Made by a program: the position numbers and the translations under genes
The notes under the pieces: model-generated
What the model saw: the letters and a program-made list of their open reading frames with translations, nothing else
Database searches by the model: none
Told to the model about the DNA's origin: nothing
Source: Bactrocera neohumeralis
Taxonomy: Eukaryota; Arthropoda; Insecta; Diptera; Tephritidae
Length of the DNA: 64,000 nucleotides
Direction: 5' to 3'
NCBI RefSeq assembly: GCF_024586455.1
Contig: NC_065921.1
Span: forward strand, 65,597,528 to 65,661,527
Shown here: positions 61,366-64,000 of the stretch, in pieces
Layout: each line of letters begins with the position of its first letter
Position numbering within the stretch: the stretch's first letter is position 1

Positions 61366-62275
61366 TAGTTGGAAAGAAATAAAAAGTAATAAGACTTTGT
61401 TCATAATTTTACAATCCTAATTTATTTTTCAACATTTATGTTGTTCCCCTCCCACCATGCTTTTCCCAATCCTTGAAGCAGTTGTTAAAGTCTTCAATTC
61501 ACTTAAAACGATTCCCCCGGAGCGGTCCTTTGACGGTCCTTTTTACGAATAGCCTCGCACAACTGACGCACAACACTCAAATAGTATTCCTTGTTGACAG
61601 TTTAGTCGGTCGGAAGGAATTCGGAGCGCACCACACGTCGATAATCGAAGAACCTTGATTTTTGAGCTGCTTTGACATGGTTTTTTCGGCTTCGGCTCAC
61701 CTTTCCCACGATATTCGGCCGATTTATCGTCTGTTTCCAGGTTGTAAGTATAGATCCAAGACTCATCGCCAGAAATAATACGTTTAATGACATCGGGATA
61801 GTCGGAAAGCAGTTTTTCACAAACGTTAACGCGACGCTGTTCTTCAAAAAAATTTTGTGATTTTGGCTTCCACTTTTCTTAGGCTCAATTGATCTTTCAA
61901 AATAGCTTTCACTGATACTTTCAACACTCCAATGATCCCAGTAAGATCTCTGTCTTTTAATCGTCGATACTCAAGCACCAATTCCTTTATTTTATTAACG
62001 TGTTGATCATCAGTTGATGTTGATGGCCGTCCTGGGCGTTGTTCGTCGTCAACGAGTTTTCGTCCCTTCTTTGAATAATTTGTACCAATCTAAAACACTT
62101 GATTGCGACAAACAATTATCACCGAAATTTAGTTCCGCACACAAAACTTATTGGAACATCTTTGATGAATAATTTTACTGTTCATACAAATCGCCGAATG
62201 TGCTTCAGAAAGACAAGCGTAAACCAAACACTAATGTTTATTTTGATGTGACATTTGGCACAGATGTTAACAATG
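61366..62275 (-). mobile_element. Deleted mariner-family element, copy 2
   Basis: Same family as 1764-2638: the left end AAGTAATAAGACTTTGTTCA is shared, as is the tail with CACTAATGTTT and TGTGACATTTGGC. On the minus strand a nearly open stretch (61570-61850) keeps the first catalytic region, GDESWIYTYNLET-like in an alternate frame around 61740-61775, and Y/D-R-R-V-V-R-S-E-F-L-P-T-D. An internal deletion joins GGAGCGGTCC to TTTTTACGAATAG near 61535, so the second and most of the third catalytic regions are lost. The right terminal repeat is missing: at 62276 the sequence passes directly into a LINE fragment. Confidence 0.85.
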
Positions 62276-63020
62276 GTTCCAAGATAGACGACTAAGAAGT
62301 AATGAGTGACAACAGTGACATGGGAGCCTATTCGCGAGTGCGACGACTGTTTGTTTGTTGACAGAAGATATTTCTGATTAAATATTCTTGCTTCATTTGC
62401 TTCGCTTCCTTATCCATTCTGGAGAAAGCAGAACTAACGGCGCGGTTGTTGAGGTAAATTATATCAATATCGTCGGTGTACATCAGCAGCTGTAAACTCT
62501 TTTCCATTTAGTTCTGAATTATTTTCTCCAAGAGTAAGTTGAAGAAGTCGCACGAAAGGTAGTCGCCTTATCTGAAACCTCGTTTGGTATCGAACGGCTC
62601 GGAGAGGTGCTTCCCGATCCTAACGGTGCATTTAGTATTGCTCAACTCAGTTTACGCAGCTGTATTAGTTTTGCGGGGATACCAAATTCAGACATTGTAG
62701 AATAAAGACCGCTGCTTTTCATGCAGCCCAAAGCAGCTTTGAAATCGACAAAGATATGGTGTGTGTCGGTTCTCTTTTCAAGGGTCTTTTCCAAGATTTG
62801 GCGCAAGGTGGTGGTCAATTGTTGATTTTCCAGGCCCAAAGCCACACTGATAAGGTCCAATCAGTTTGTTGACGGTGGGCTTTAATCTTTCACACAGTAC
62901 GCTCGATAGAACCTTGTTTGCGATGCTGAGGAGGTTTAACCCTCGGTAGTTGGCATAGATTGTGGTGTCCCCCTTTTTGTGGATAGGCAGAACACACCGT
63001 ATTCGTAGAAGCTGATGCAC
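62276..63020 (-). mobile_element. LINE reverse transcriptase fragment
   Basis: On the minus strand from 63020 downward, broken frames show RCVLPIHKKGDTTIYANYRG, L-L-S-I-A-N-K-V-L-S-S-V-L, Q-C-G-F-G-P-G-K-S-T and H-H-I-F-V-D-F-K-A-A-L (first catalytic Asp region). They continue to LLMYTDDIDII near 62470 (the Y-x-D-D box, here YTDD) and KYLLSTNKQSSHSRIGSHV to the end at 62276. This is a non-LTR retrotransposon reverse transcriptase, missing its 5' part and C-terminal tail. Stops and frameshifts between blocks show it is dead. It abuts mariner copy 2. Confidence 0.85.
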
Positions 63021-63161
63021 CGATGCGCCGTCTAAAGTTATGAACTAAAAAAGTGACGAAAAAAATAGCCCTATATTGTCAAAAGTGTGCTCAATAATGT
63101 ACAAAAGGTCCGAATAAAATTACTAAACCTTCGAAAAAAAGTTTTTTTTTTACCTCCGTTA

Positions 63162-63390
63162 AAAGACAGCGGCTACGCTGGCGAGGTCATGTCGTCCGAA
63201 TGAACAAAAACTCTCCAGTTCAAAAAGTATTCGACACAGTACCCGCCGGAGAAAGAGGAATGACCAGGTGGAGAAAGACCTGGCTTCGCTTAGAGTATCC
63301 AATTGGCGCCACATTGTGAAAAGAAGAAACGACTGGCGCGCTGTTGTTGACTCGGCTATAACCGCGGAAGGAGAAGAAGAAGAGTAGTTA
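63162..63390 (+). mobile_element. LINE 3' tail fragment, opposite orientation
   Basis: On the + strand: LKRQRLRWRGHVVRMNKNSP, then K-V-F-D-T-V-P-A-G-E-R-G, then W-R-K-T-W-L-R-L-E and N-D-W-R-A-V-V-D-S-A-I-T-A-E-G-E-E-E-E at the end. It matches the tail at 43443-43880 in content. It is likely the same or a related LINE as 62276-63020 but inverted relative to it, which implies rearrangement or two insertions. Confidence 0.75.
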
Positions 63391-64000
63391 TCTCAAGTTA
63401 AAATACAACATTAGCGACAGCAAAACTTCATTAATAAGTCAATAGCTATATGTTTATTTATTTTGTCAAATAACTTTTCGGTTTTAAGCACTTTCACACA
63501 ATCAGTATTCACGAATTTGTATTTGATTTGCGAATTATTAAATGTTAAATAGCTAAACTTTATTTCGTAGTGATGTAACTAGCTTTTCATAACTTTTATA
63601 TTCGATAAATTTTCTAATTATCGCCTTATTAGCGATGTGCATGGTGTCGAAGCGAGTCGCGTCATTTGATGTATAAACATGGATTCTCCTTGCATATAAT
63701 TTCCTCAATATATATGTACATAGGTGTAGTTACTTAGGTGCATTGAACCTTTTTGTGCGGACAGCAACTCTGCGGTGTTGCATGCAAATTTCCACTCACA
63801 TTGCTTTTAAGCGATAATAATGAATGCTTTTAATGAGCAAATCAGCGAAACACAAATCAATACCAAGAACAATTCGTTAACTTTATGCACTTGTCAATGA
63901 TTGAATTATCATCGAATTTTGGTCATAAAAATCGCATCAAGGACACATACGAAATGTTATTAATTTTCAACCGAATCGCACAATAAACATTATAAATGCC
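63391..64000. other. Intron sequence without a gene
   Basis: Balanced to AT-rich sequence; no frame, repeat or exon recognised up to the window end. Confidence 0.45.

Noticed and set aside
1..64000. CRISPR arrays, operons, prophage, tRNA or rRNA genes
   Set aside because: No regularly spaced repeat-spacer array, no bacterial gene organisation and no tRNA cloverleaf or rRNA sequence was seen; the splice-site structure is eukaryotic.

Overview
The window looks like nuclear DNA of a higher fly. It is strongly AT-rich with long A/T runs, has consensus GT-AG introns, and carries degraded mariner, Tc1-like and LINE copies. Two repeats also point to a tephritid fruit fly: one beginning TATACCCTGAACAGGGTATA and one with ends reading TGTGACCTGGTCTACG. 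The tephritid assignment is my inference from repeat style, not from a marker gene.

Only one gene is supported. Four exons on the + strand (4309-4410, 49933-50059, 50818-51065, 53719-53823) join in frame to 194 codons with no stop. They encode the end of the propeptide and the first strands of the metalloprotease domain of a secreted reprolysin (M12B, ADAMTS-like) protein. Two furin-type R-X-R-R sites flank an acidic linker before the catalytic domain. The signal peptide, start of the propeptide and HExxH zinc site are not visible, so the gene extends beyond both ends. Visible introns are 45.5 kb, 0.76 kb, 2.65 kb and more than 10 kb. About 99% of the window is therefore intron or flank.

Layout: 1-4308 is flank or upstream intron with a deleted mariner copy. 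4411-49932 is the giant first visible intron. It holds two small MITE-like elements, a 7-bp satellite, two larger copies and one fragment of dispersed fly repeats, local AT-rich tandem duplications, a Tc1-like remnant, a mariner-type MITE, a 148-bp inverted-repeat element and a LINE fragment. 50060-53718 has two inverted-repeat elements between exons. 53824-64000 is intron with a repeat copy, a GC-richer block, a second deleted mariner copy and two LINE fragments in opposite orientations.

The most interesting signals match no standard feature type. (1) A roughly 30-bp element with core TTGCTTAAGTCTTTTG occurs eight times in the giant intron, in both orientations, with unrelated flanks. (2) A 9.7-kb domain (29.77-39.48 kb) is sprinkled with about 40 copies of (G)TACTAAA(A), almost all on the sense strand. 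(3) A neighbouring domain (42.6-45.5 kb) is sprinkled in the same way with TGTCCCAAAA. Most ATG-initiated open frames in the window are chance frames and are not listed as genes.
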